Shown: piece after piece, positions 1-6,906 of the stretch
Numbering within the stretch: the first letter of the stretch is position 1
How the letters are laid out: every line of letters begins with the position of its first letter
Assembly (NCBI GenBank): GCA_015067385.1
Contig: SVMP01000042.1
Location: 1 to 13,859 of the forward strand
DNA length: 13,859 nt
Direction: 5' to 3'
From: Oscillospiraceae bacterium
Lineage (GTDB): Bacteria; Bacillota; Clostridia; Oscillospirales; UBA644
Translations under genes and position numbers: made by a program
The notes under the pieces: model-generated
The model's database searches: none
What the model was told of the DNA's origin: nothing
Seen by the model: the letters and a program-made list of their open reading frames with translations, nothing else

Positions 1-1
1 G

Positions 2-823
2 ACAATGTTTGAGAGCCTTATGGTTCCGGTCGGCTTTCGTAAGTTCGGTATGAGCGAGATGCAAACGCTGTCTGCGCTCGGTATGTTTAAAGGTATGGTC
101 TTGCCCGTTATATATTTTCCTGCAACGCTTATCGGTTCTTTTTCTCGTTTGATCGTTCCCGAAATGTCCGAGGCTTATGAAAAAGACGATAAACGTAAGC
201 TTGAATCCGTCGCTGTCAGCTCCGTTAAAGCAACGCTCGTCTTTTCTCTTTTTGTCATGTGCGTCTTTCTCTTTTTTGCTGAACCGCTGGGGCAGGCACT
301 CTATTCGTCGAACGAAGCCTCCGCTTATATTCGTCTGCTCGCACCACTCATTCCGTTGATGTACCTCGACAGCGTTGTCGATTCCCTGTTGAAAGGTATC
401 AACGGACAGGTCGATTCTATGAAGATCAATATTGCGGATTCTGCCGTACGTGTGCTTTTGGTTCTTTTTCTTATTCCGAGATCGGGGTTTGACGGATACC
501 TTCTGATAACATACATAAGCACTATCCTTAACGGAACTCTTTCCATAAACCGCTTCTTGAAACTTTCAAAGATAAAAGTAGCTGTTTCGGAAGTCGTTGT
601 CTTTCCTCTCCTTTCGGCTCTCGCTGCGGTTCTTGTTCCTTTTACTTTTTTTGAAATGTCGGGCTCGGCGATGCCTGTTTCTGTTAAAATAGCGACATGC
701 GTTCTTATTTATGCGATGATAATATGGTTTGATGATCTCAAAATTTTTTTGCAAATGTACTTGACAAAAAAGAAAAAAAGTGATAGAATATCAACCAATA
801 TTCAAGCACCGAGCAACAAATAA
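2..823 (+). CDS. SpoVB/MurJ-like polysaccharide flippase, C-terminal part (5' end outside window)
   Basis: This is the C-terminal portion (about 273 codons visible) of a multi-spanning membrane protein of the MOP flippase superfamily. It most resembles the SpoVB/oligosaccharide-flippase branch, whose members move lipid-linked cell-envelope precursors across the cytoplasmic membrane. The frame is open to the window edge, and the ATG at 5-7 is probably internal because family members are about twice this length. Hydrophobic segments are visible around residues 75-100, 105-125, 143-160, 195-215 and 222-240 counted from that ATG. The stretch containing LAPLIPLMYLDSVVDSLLKG is typical of SpoVB-like proteins from Clostridia. 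The tail is basic (a KKKK run) and presumably cytoplasmic. The last codons also contain a near-consensus promoter for the downstream genes. Family assignment is fairly secure. The exact substrate, and whether the protein acts in sporulation, cannot be told. Confidence 0.8.
   Translation, partial: TMFESLMVPVGFRKFGMSEMQTLSALGMFKGMVLPVIYFPATLIGSFSRLIVPEMSEAYEKDDKRKLESVAVSSVKATLVFSLFVMCVFLFFAEPLGQALYSSNEASAYIRLLAPLIPLMYLDSVVDSLLKGINGQVDSMKINIADSAVRVLLVLFLIPRSGFDGYLLITYISTILNGTLSINRFLKLSKIKVAVSEVVVFPLLSALAAVLVPFTFFEMSGSAMPVSVKIATCVLIYAMIIWFDDLKIFLQMYLTKKKKSDRISTNIQAPSNK
761..789 (+). promoter_or_regulatory. Near-consensus sigma-A promoter inside the 3' end of the flippase gene
   Basis: TTGACA at 761-766 (a perfect -35) is followed by a 17-base A-rich spacer and TAGAAT at 784-789 (one mismatch to TATAAT). 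The expected start of transcription is near 796, giving a leader of about 120 bases before the isomerase-like gene at 918. The elements lie within the Lys-rich C-terminal codons of the flippase, so part of the AT richness could be due to coding. The exact -35 and ideal spacing still make it a strong candidate to drive the three-gene unit 918-2802. Confidence 0.65.
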
Positions 824-841
824 AACAGAATTTCATATTTG

Positions 842-884
842 AACATGATACGGGGCTTGTTCTCCGTATCATGTTGCTTATTTT
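842..884 (+). terminator. Terminator-like hairpin between flippase and isomerase genes
   Basis: A perfect 12-base-pair stem (AACATGATACGG at 842-853 with CCGTATCATGTT at 864-875) encloses a 10-base loop and is followed by a T-rich but interrupted tail (GCTTATTTTA, 876-885). As a simple reading it ends flippase transcription. It also lies downstream of the promoter at 761-789, so it could act as an attenuator in the leader of the next operon. The broken T-run suggests incomplete termination. Confidence 0.6.
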
Positions 885-890
885 ACGTTT

Positions 891-915
891 GAAAGGAAGC
901 TTTCGTTTACGAAAG
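891..915 (+). promoter_or_regulatory. Two mutually exclusive small hairpins around the ribosome binding site of the isomerase gene
   Basis: CTTTC at 900-904 can pair with the upstream GAAAG at 891-895 (5 bp, GAAG loop), which buries the purine-rich AAAGGAAG stretch. It can also pair, within CTTTCG/CGAAAG, with 905-915 (6 bp, loop TTTA), which leaves that stretch free. The only Shine-Dalgarno-like sequence, AAGGAAG at 893-899, is 18 bases from the ATG at 918, unusually far unless the second hairpin folds out the gap. The pairing is seen directly; any regulatory role is inference. Confidence 0.35.
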
Positions 916-917
916 TT

Positions 918-1736
918 ATGGTTAATTATATCATGCAATTCCTTCTTTCCACAGGAGCCTTTGTCGGCAGGATAAACGGCAGAAATCACGCTCTGCTCAC
1001 CGAACATCATTCCGAATTCGACTGCGACGGTTTCGAGTTTATGATCTTTCCCGAGTTTTACAACGATTCCGAGCCCGTTATCGAATCTTACTGCCGTGCA
1101 TCTCTCAATATCCCTGTTATGCACTTTGATAAGGAGATAGGCGGCGATATCGGCTCCGAAAGCAAGGAGGATTATGCTCACGGGCTTCGTCTGCTGTCGA
1201 ACGATCTTGCCACCGCAAAACGCCTCGGAACAAAAAAGGCGGTCATTCATCTTTGGGGCAGAAAAGACAGCGATAAATATACCGACCTTATCTACTCCCG
1301 TGCCGGTGAAGTTCGTGATATTTGCCTTGATAACGGCGTTGTTCCCGTGTTTGAAAATATCTTCTGTTGTGTTTCTTCGCCGCTTATTCATCTTGAACAG
1401 CTTGCCGAGCGCTATCCCGATATTTGTTTTACAATAGACACTCGCCCCGCTCAATTCCATGGCGAACTTGAAAAAACGCTCAAAAGTCCCGTTATGAAGA
1501 ATGTTAAACATATTCATATCAACGATTATGCAGGAGGCTATCTCGAATGGGATAAAATTAACCCGATCCCTCAGCCCCTTAACGGTAATGTCGATTGGAC
1601 AAACTTCTTTTCAGCGTTAAAACAACTTGATTTTGACGGTACCGTAACGCTCGAAGCACCTGCGCATCTTCCTGTCGGCGTCGATTCCGAAACACTCAAC
1701 AGAAGCCTACATCTTATCAGAAGGAACCTTGAATGA
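918..1736 (+). CDS. Sugar phosphate isomerase/epimerase-like TIM-barrel protein (AP endonuclease 2 superfamily)
   Basis: A 272-residue cytosolic protein of the xylose isomerase-like TIM-barrel superfamily, whose members isomerise or epimerise sugars using a divalent metal bound in the barrel mouth. Likely metal or acid-base positions are Glu146 in VFENIF, Asp174 in TIDTRPAQFHG, His181, the HIHINDY segment (His198, His200, Asp203) and Glu246 in TLEAP, in the usual order for the family. Length is normal. The start is uncertain: ATG 918 has no well-placed Shine-Dalgarno sequence. A second ATG at 933 begins MQFLLSTGAFVG, which reads like the usual first strand, so residues 1-5 may not be translated. 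The stop overlaps the next start as ATGA, pointing to translational coupling with the GNAT gene. Substrate is unknown; the barrel superfamily also includes endonuclease IV, but sugar isomerase-like is the better reading. Confidence 0.8.
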   Translation: MVNYIMQFLLSTGAFVGRINGRNHALLTEHHSEFDCDGFEFMIFPEFYNDSEPVIESYCRASLNIPVMHFDKEIGGDIGSESKEDYAHGLRLLSNDLATAKRLGTKKAVIHLWGRKDSDKYTDLIYSRAGEVRDICLDNGVVPVFENIFCCVSSPLIHLEQLAERYPDICFTIDTRPAQFHGELEKTLKSPVMKNVKHIHINDYAGGYLEWDKINPIPQPLNGNVDWTNFFSALKQLDFDGTVTLEAPAHLPVGVDSETLNRSLHLIRRNLE

Positions 1737-2233
1737 AGAAAATTGAAATGAACAAAGAGATCAATGTTAATGTACGTTTTGCCGAATCCCGTGATATTCC
1801 AAAGATTTTAGACCTGCTCTCTCAGGTATTGAATATCCACGCAAACGGACGTCCCGATATTTTTAAGTACAATATCACCAAATATAACGAAACCGAGCTT
1901 GAAGAAATTCTTGAGGATGAAACCCGTCCTATTTTTGTCGCAGAGGCTGACGGAGAGGTTTGCGGCTATGTGTTCGGCATTCTTCAATGTCCTATCGGAA
2001 AATCTGTTCTTAACCCGATAAAAACGCTTTATATAGACGATTTCTGCGTCGATGAAAATTGTCGTGGTGCCAAGATCGGAACAAAACTTTTCGAATACGT
2101 TAAAGCGTTTGCAAAAGAAAAAAATTGTTATAATATAACGCTCAACGTCTGGTCGTTTAACGAATCGGCAATGAAATTTTACGAATCGCTCGGCATGAAG
2201 CCCCAGCGCGAATATAAGGAGTTTATTTTATAA
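1733..2233 (+). CDS. GNAT family N-acetyltransferase
   Basis: A 166-residue single-domain acetyltransferase of the GNAT fold, expected to transfer an acetyl group from acetyl-CoA to an amine. The acetyl-CoA pyrophosphate-binding motif A is visible as CRGAKIG at residues 110-116, preceded by the beta strand LYIDDFCV. The C-terminal SAMKFYESLGMK segment is the usual motif B region. An AAGGA ribosome binding site at 1721-1725 stands 7 bases before the ATG at 1733 and supports this start over the in-frame ATG at 1748. The start overlaps the isomerase stop (ATGA) and the stop overlaps the next GNAT start (TAATG), so the three products are probably made together. The acceptor substrate cannot be deduced. 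It is not recognisably RimI: the sequence between residues 30 and 65 looks family-specific. Confidence 0.88.
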   Translation: MKKIEMNKEINVNVRFAESRDIPKILDLLSQVLNIHANGRPDIFKYNITKYNETELEEILEDETRPIFVAEADGEVCGYVFGILQCPIGKSVLNPIKTLYIDDFCVDENCRGAKIGTKLFEYVKAFAKEKNCYNITLNVWSFNESAMKFYESLGMKPQREYKEFIL

Positions 2234-2802
2234 TGGAACATAAAGGCACGGTCCGTCTTGAAAGCGACAGACTTGTATTACGCAGATTTGAGCTTTCGGA
2301 TGCCTATGCAATGTTCGAAAACTGGGCAACCGACCCGTTGACAACGAAATATCTGACCTGGGAACCGCACGATTCCGCCATGACGACTGCGGAATTTATC
2401 TCCGGCATCATAACTCTTTACGATAACCCGATGAATTATAACTGGGTCATCGAGCTCAAAGAGGAAAAAACGGTCATCGGAAGTATCAATTTTCACTCTG
2501 TCTGCGACCGCAACGAACGCATAGAGCTTTCCTATTGCATGGGCTCTCGCTGGTGGAACAAAGGCCTTATGACAGAGGCTGTCGGAACGGCGATCAGATT
2601 TGCGTTTGAACAGCTCGGCGCATATAAAGTCTGCGCGGAATATCAAGAAGAAAACGTCGCATCAGGAAAGGTCATGATGAAAAATAAAATGATCTTTGAG
2701 GGCAGGCTCCGCAGTCATCTTCGCAATAAAGACGGCTCTTTTTCCGATGTTCTTTATTACGGAATACTGCGAGACGAATGGCTCGAACATAAAAACAGAT
2801 AA
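2233..2802 (+). CDS. RimJ/RimL-type GNAT acetyltransferase
   Basis: A 189-residue GNAT enzyme of the RimJ/RimL (Acetyltransf_3) type. The N-terminus RLESDRLVLRRF is the diagnostic opening of this subgroup. RWWNKGLMTEA at residues 106-116 is the acetyl-CoA-binding loop, and the C-terminal half has the expected N-x3-S-x2-VM-x-K-x2-M-x3-G pattern followed by a DG/Y/E-rich end. Classical members acetylate the N-terminus of ribosomal proteins, but most genomic homologues have unknown acceptors and include antibiotic- and amino-acid-modifying enzymes. The first base of its ATG is the last base of the previous stop codon. It is unrelated at subgroup level to the preceding GNAT, so the pair is not a recent duplication. 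It is the last gene before a hairpin terminator. Confidence 0.88.
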   Translation: MEHKGTVRLESDRLVLRRFELSDAYAMFENWATDPLTTKYLTWEPHDSAMTTAEFISGIITLYDNPMNYNWVIELKEEKTVIGSINFHSVCDRNERIELSYCMGSRWWNKGLMTEAVGTAIRFAFEQLGAYKVCAEYQEENVASGKVMMKNKMIFEGRLRSHLRNKDGSFSDVLYYGILRDEWLEHKNR

Positions 2803-2808
2803 AATAAC

Positions 2809-2848
2809 GGAACAGAAGCAGTTTTATCCGCCTCTGTTCCAATTTTTT
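2809..2848. terminator. Bidirectional Rho-independent terminator at a convergent junction
   Basis: An inverted repeat, GGAACAGAAGC (2809-2819) against GCCTCTGTTCC (2830-2840), pairs over 11 positions with one A-C mismatch. It is followed on the plus strand by AA and six Ts (2843-2848). On the minus strand the same stem follows the CinA stop and is followed by a weaker GTTATTTT tail. It lies between two convergent genes whose stops are 44 bases apart, so it probably serves both. Confidence 0.8.
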
Positions 2849-3320
2849 ATTCAATTTCTTTCAAAAGCGTTTCGAGGACGATATCTGCGGTCTTGTTTCT
2901 TATTTCGTCACGCGAACCCGAAAGATTGAGCTTTTTCGTTATCTGTCTGTCGTTTTCTTTAAAGTAGATCGACATATAAACGAGTCCCACGGGTTTCTCA
3001 TCCGTTCCGCCGCCCGGACCTGCGATTCCCGTTGTTGCCGTTGAGATATCCGCATTTGCCGCCTCGCAAACTCCTCTTGCCATCGCTTTTGCAGTCTCGA
3101 AAGAAACTGCGCCGACAGTATCGAGAATTTCGTTCGGAACGCCTAAAAAACGGTGCTTTATCTCGTTTGCGTAGGAAACGATACCCATATCAAACATTGC
3201 CGATGAACCGGGAACGTCCGTTATAAGCTTTGCAATAAGCCCACCCGTGCAGGATTCCGCAGTTGCGAGCTTCAAGCCTTTATTCGTCAGTATTTGTACG
3301 ATCTTTTCTTGAGGGAGCAT
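2847..3320 (-). CDS. cinA: Stand-alone CinA C-terminal domain protein (nicotinamide-nucleotide amidase, PncC type)
   Basis: This 157-residue protein corresponds to the C-terminal domain of CinA only. Characterised members (PncC) deamidate nicotinamide mononucleotide to nicotinate mononucleotide in pyridine nucleotide recycling in the cytosol. The signatures are AESCTGG at residues 21-27, TGIAGPGGGTDEKPVG at 97-112 and the SRDEIR segment near the C-terminus. The MoaB-like N-terminal domain of full CinA is absent, and the length matches stand-alone forms. The start is supported by AAAAGGTG at 3328-3335, correctly spaced from the ATG at 3318-3320. This places the first 14 codons inside thiI (41-base overlap), implying translational coupling. 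It is the last gene of the minus-strand run. The enzyme activity is inferred from family. Confidence 0.9.
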   Translation of the reverse strand: MLPQEKIVQILTNKGLKLATAESCTGGLIAKLITDVPGSSAMFDMGIVSYANEIKHRFLGVPNEILDTVGAVSFETAKAMARGVCEAANADISTATTGIAGPGGGTDEKPVGLVYMSIYFKENDRQITKKLNLSGSRDEIRNKTADIVLETLLKEIE

Positions 3321-4485
3321 AGAGTGTCACCTTTTCGATCTTGTCCTGAATTCCTGCGAGAAGAGCCTCTTCGTCAAGCGGAGATTCAGCCTTTTCAATA
3401 ACTTCAAGAGATGGATTCGTCTTCGGATGACGCGGAGTGAACACCGTACAGCAGTCCTCAAATGGTAATGACGATGTTTCAAACGTGTCGATCTGTCTTG
3501 CGATGTTTATAATGTCCTGCTTATCGGTGCCGATAAACGGTCTGAAAACAGGGTATGAGGAAACAGCATCCGTGCATCTGATAGCGCCGAGCGTCTGAGA
3601 TGCAACCTGACCGAGGCTTTCACCTGTTATTATTGCTCCCGCATTTATCCTCTCGGCAAGACCGCAGGCGATCTTTATCATGTAACGTCTCATAATGACC
3701 GTGAAGCAGTCCTCGTTACACTGATCTTTTATCGCTTCCTGTATCTCTGTAAACGGCACGATATAAAGATCTATCTGACCTGCGTAAACACAAAGCTTCT
3801 GTGCGAGCGTGATTACTTTTTCCTTCGCTCTGTCGCTGGTGTACGGCGGTGATTCGAAGTGGATCGCAGAGAGCTTCAAGCCTCTTTTTGCCATAACATA
3901 TCCCGCAACGGGGCTGTCAATACCGCCCGAAAGCATAAGCAGACCGTGTCCGCCCGTTCCCGCAGGCAAGCCTCCCGCACCTCTTTCGGGGTTGCCGTGT
4001 ACAAAAACGCTGCCTTCACGAACTTCTGCGTAAACCGTTATTTCGGGTTCTTTCACGTTAACTGTAAGATGCGGAAATCTGTCGAGAATATATTCGCCGA
4101 GCTGCTCCATTATCTGCGGAGAGGTGAGGGGATAACCCTTGTCCGCTCTTTTTGCGTTTACCTTGAATGTTTTCGCTCTCATAAGCTTTGCTTCAAGATA
4201 GTCGCCTGCAGTCTGCTTTACCTGTTCAAAATCGAGAGGGCACTGTATCGCTCTGCAAACGGAAACGATACCGAAGATCTTTTTGCATGCCTCGTATGCG
4301 CCTTCAAAATCAGCGTTTTCGCCTTCGACCTCAACAAAGATCGTTGATTGCTTGTCGCTGACAATGGGATTTCCGTACGGCCATATTGCTCGTTTAACGT
4401 TTTTTACAAGTATGCTTTCAAATCTGCTTCGGTTAAGTCCCTTTAAAACGACTTCTCCGAGCTTGAGGAGAATTACTTCTTTCAT
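3280..4485 (-). CDS. thiI: tRNA 4-thiouridine sulfurtransferase ThiI
   Basis: A 401-residue enzyme that adenylates U8 of tRNA and inserts sulfur to make 4-thiouridine; in many bacteria it also contributes to thiamine thiazole synthesis. The N-terminal ferredoxin-like region and THUMP domain span roughly residues 1-165. The PP-loop ATP pyrophosphatase motif LSGGIDSPVAGY is at 185-196 and the GESLGQVASQT segment at 288-298. The EDCCTVFTPRHP segment (Cys345-Cys346) carries conserved cysteines. There is no C-terminal rhodanese domain, as usual outside gamma-proteobacteria, so sulfur must come directly from a cysteine desulfurase, which is the gene immediately upstream (20-base gap). Its ribosome binding site is weak. 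The end overlaps the cinA start by 41 bases. Identification is secure. Confidence 0.96.
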   Translation of the reverse strand: MKEVILLKLGEVVLKGLNRSRFESILVKNVKRAIWPYGNPIVSDKQSTIFVEVEGENADFEGAYEACKKIFGIVSVCRAIQCPLDFEQVKQTAGDYLEAKLMRAKTFKVNAKRADKGYPLTSPQIMEQLGEYILDRFPHLTVNVKEPEITVYAEVREGSVFVHGNPERGAGGLPAGTGGHGLLMLSGGIDSPVAGYVMAKRGLKLSAIHFESPPYTSDRAKEKVITLAQKLCVYAGQIDLYIVPFTEIQEAIKDQCNEDCFTVIMRRYMIKIACGLAERINAGAIITGESLGQVASQTLGAIRCTDAVSSYPVFRPFIGTDKQDIINIARQIDTFETSSLPFEDCCTVFTPRHPKTNPSLEVIEKAESPLDEEALLAGIQDKIEKVTLYAPSRKDRTNTDE

Positions 4486-4505
4486 GTTATGTATCCATTT
4501 CTTAT

Positions 4506-5612
4506 TTATTTTTTCTTTAATAACGAACCGAGGGCTTCTTCGAGCGCTCTCGCAAAATTATCAATGTCCTCTTCCGTTGTATCGTCGCAAAAAGACAGTC
4601 TTAATGCCGATTGCGAATATTTTTCAAGCCCCAACGCCGTAAACGTTGCGCTTGCTTTCTTCGATGAACATGCCGAGCCTGTCGAAACGTATATCTCCTT
4701 CTTTTCAAGGAAATGAACGATATTTTCGGAAACGTACCCCATAAACGCCGCCGTTAAAATATGCGGAGACGATATTTCGGGCGAGAGTATTTCTCCTCCG
4801 AGATCGATTATCTTTTTTGCAGCCCTTTGCTTTAATTCTGCCGCTTTTTCGTTTCTTGCGTTAACGGTCGGCGAAAGCTCTTTTATTGCCGCCGCCCAGC
4901 CTGCCATCGCAGGGACGTTTTCCGTTCCGCAAAAAAGCCCTTTTTCCTGACCGCCGCCGAATATCACGGGTTTTAATCGTACTCCTTTTTTAACATACAA
5001 CGCTCCGAGCCCTTTCGGTGCCCCGGTTTTGTGCGCTGAAAAAGAAGCCATGTCGCAGAATGAATAAATACTTTTCTCTTTTAAAAATCCCTGGACCGCA
5101 TCGGTGTGAAAAACCGCATCCGTATAATCTTTAGTTAATTTCGAAAGCTCTTTTATCGGGTTTACTGCCCCTGTTTCATTGTTTACGTGCATGACGCTTA
5201 CGAGAACCGTGTCGGGCGTCAATGCTTTTTTTAATACATCGGGGGTGATGATGCCGTTTTCCGGTTTGAGATAAACGACCTCAAATTTCGTTGCCAATGC
5301 CTTGAAACATTCAAGCACAGCAGGATGTTCATACGCAGAAGTTATTATCCGTCCGCTTTTTTTGCTCTGTAAGTAGCCGAATATCGCAAGATTGTCTGCT
5401 CCCGTTCCTCCCGATGTGAAAATTATTTCTTCGGGAAGAACACCTGCCGCATTCGCCACCGCTTTTCTCGCTTCTTCCTTGATCTTTTCGGCTTCATAAC
5501 CGAAGGAATGAAGCGATGACGGGTTTGAATACGTCATTGTCATTGCATCGTATGCTGCTTTTGCGGCACACGGCAGAACTTTCGTCGTTGCCGCACTGTC
5601 AAGATATATCAT
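4506..5612 (-). CDS. Cysteine desulfurase (NifS/IscS-like, PLP-dependent)
   Basis: This 368-residue class V aminotransferase-fold enzyme takes sulfur from L-cysteine and hands it on as a persulfide. Visible motifs are YLDSAATT at residues 3-10, HVNNETGAV at 142-150, the PLP lysine Lys195 in SAHKTGAPKG, the catalytic Cys315 in STGSACSS, and the substrate-carboxylate Arg338 in SALRLS. The long flexible cysteine loop places it with group I (NifS/IscS). Context directly upstream of thiI is the common Firmicutes arrangement, so ThiI is the most likely acceptor; no iscU or other scaffold gene is in the window. One oddity: the usual R-x-G-T-E-N motif reads FCGTENVP (residues 227-234), with Phe in place of the common Arg. 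The start overlaps the rmuC stop as ATGA. Family is secure, partner assignment inferred. Confidence 0.94.
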   Translation of the reverse strand: MIYLDSAATTKVLPCAAKAAYDAMTMTYSNPSSLHSFGYEAEKIKEEARKAVANAAGVLPEEIIFTSGGTGADNLAIFGYLQSKKSGRIITSAYEHPAVLECFKALATKFEVVYLKPENGIITPDVLKKALTPDTVLVSVMHVNNETGAVNPIKELSKLTKDYTDAVFHTDAVQGFLKEKSIYSFCDMASFSAHKTGAPKGLGALYVKKGVRLKPVIFGGGQEKGLFCGTENVPAMAGWAAAIKELSPTVNARNEKAAELKQRAAKKIIDLGGEILSPEISSPHILTAAFMGYVSENIVHFLEKKEIYVSTGSACSSKKASATFTALGLEKYSQSALRLSFCDDTTEEDIDNFARALEEALGSLLKKK

Positions 5613-6880
5613 TCAAAATCGCCTTCGCTGTCTTCAAATTCGCTGCCCAGAATCGATTTTGCCGATTCGTCGGACATTGTTTCAACATTCTTGAGCTTTC
5701 TCATCATCGCACGTGTTCTTACGCCGATAAGATCGTTAAGCTCATTGTCTGCCGATGTAAATTTCTTTTTAACGGATGCCAGTACCTTGTCAAAATGCCC
5801 GAATTCCGTTTTGACTGCGCCGAGAATATTCCAGACCTCGTGAGATCTCTTTTCAATTGCAAGGGTCCTGAATCCCATTTGCAGACTGTTGAGAAATGCG
5901 GAAATGGTTGACGGACCGCATACATTAACGGAATATTCCGCCGCAAGAATTTCGATAAGCCCTGTTCGACGTACGACCTCCGCATAAAGTCCTTCTGTCG
6001 GGAGGAACATGACCGCAAAATCTGTCGTGTTCGGCGGATCGATGTATTTGTCACGTATATCCTTTGCGTTTTTCTTTATCGCCGCTTCTAACATCTTGCC
6101 TGCGGCTTCTGTCTGCGCAGGATCGCCCGTGTCGTATGCGTCAAGGAGTGCGTTGTAAACATCAAGCGGGAATTTTGCATCGAGAGGCAGATAAACAGGC
6201 TCGTCGTATTCGCTCTTGCCGGGAAGCTTTACCGCAAATTCAACAACATCTCGGCTGTTTTTCTTCGTTGCAAAGTTCGTGACGTACTGGTCCGATGTCA
6301 GAATCTGTTCAAGTATTCTCGAAAGCTGAACTTCGCCGAAAACGCCTCTTGTTTTAACATTTGACAGTATCTTTTTAAGATCGCCCACTCCCGAAGCGAG
6401 AGTCTGCATCTCTCCGAGGCTCTTATGTACCTGCTCAAGCTGCGTTCCGACAAGCTTGAATGATTCCGTAACTCTGTCGTTTAACGTTTTCTGGAGCTTT
6501 TCGTCAACGGTAAGTCTTATTTCTTCGAGTTTTTTCTGGTTATCTTCCTGCATCTGACGAACGTTTCTGTCAAGCGTCGCTCTGACCGCTTCAAGACGTT
6601 CATCCTGATTTTTTCGAAGACTTTCCATTCTCGTGTCAAGTCCGCTCGAAAGAGCCGAAACCTGCTCACCGTAAAGACGCAATGTGGTCTGCAAAACCTC
6701 GTTGTTTGTTTTTATTCCGTCATTGACAGCTGAAAGCGCATCTGTTTTTATTGCGGAAACCTCTTTCTTCGCTTCCGCCAACTCTTTTTTTACAGCAGAA
6801 AGAGATGTCAGACAGACTATCGCCGTAACCGTTGCGGCAACGGCTGCCAATGAAGACAAAACTATCAAAATTATATCCAT
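5609..6880 (-). CDS. rmuC: RmuC family protein
   Basis: This 423-residue protein belongs to the RmuC family, first noticed because its loss raises inversion at short inverted repeats in E. coli; it is thought to limit DNA rearrangement through a nuclease-like fold. An N-terminal membrane anchor is visible at about residues 3-28. It is followed by a long charged, heptad-like coiled coil (about 30-160), then the RmuC core with PLDAKFPLDVY (about 232-242), FLPTEGLYAEVVRR (about 297-310) and GPSTISAFLNSLQMGFRTL (about 328-346). This order and length are standard. An AAAGGAAA ribosome binding site sits 5 bases before the ATG. It follows the mannosidase gene after only 26 bases with no terminator seen. 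The biochemical function of the family is still unsettled. Confidence 0.94.
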   Translation of the reverse strand: MDIILIVLSSLAAVAATVTAIVCLTSLSAVKKELAEAKKEVSAIKTDALSAVNDGIKTNNEVLQTTLRLYGEQVSALSSGLDTRMESLRKNQDERLEAVRATLDRNVRQMQEDNQKKLEEIRLTVDEKLQKTLNDRVTESFKLVGTQLEQVHKSLGEMQTLASGVGDLKKILSNVKTRGVFGEVQLSRILEQILTSDQYVTNFATKKNSRDVVEFAVKLPGKSEYDEPVYLPLDAKFPLDVYNALLDAYDTGDPAQTEAAGKMLEAAIKKNAKDIRDKYIDPPNTTDFAVMFLPTEGLYAEVVRRTGLIEILAAEYSVNVCGPSTISAFLNSLQMGFRTLAIEKRSHEVWNILGAVKTEFGHFDKVLASVKKKFTSADNELNDLIGVRTRAMMRKLKNVETMSDESAKSILGSEFEDSEGDFE

Positions 6881-6906
6881 TTATATTTCCTTTGTTTTTT
6901 GCCGTT

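Noticed and set aside
738..1517. A 259-codon minus-strand open frame
   Set aside because: It lies antisense to the isomerase-like gene, whose protein has clear family motifs. Its own product is a basic, patternless sequence with no recognisable domain.
3859..4347. A 162-codon plus-strand open frame
   Set aside because: It is the complement of the thiI THUMP and PP-loop region, with shadow-type composition and no motif.
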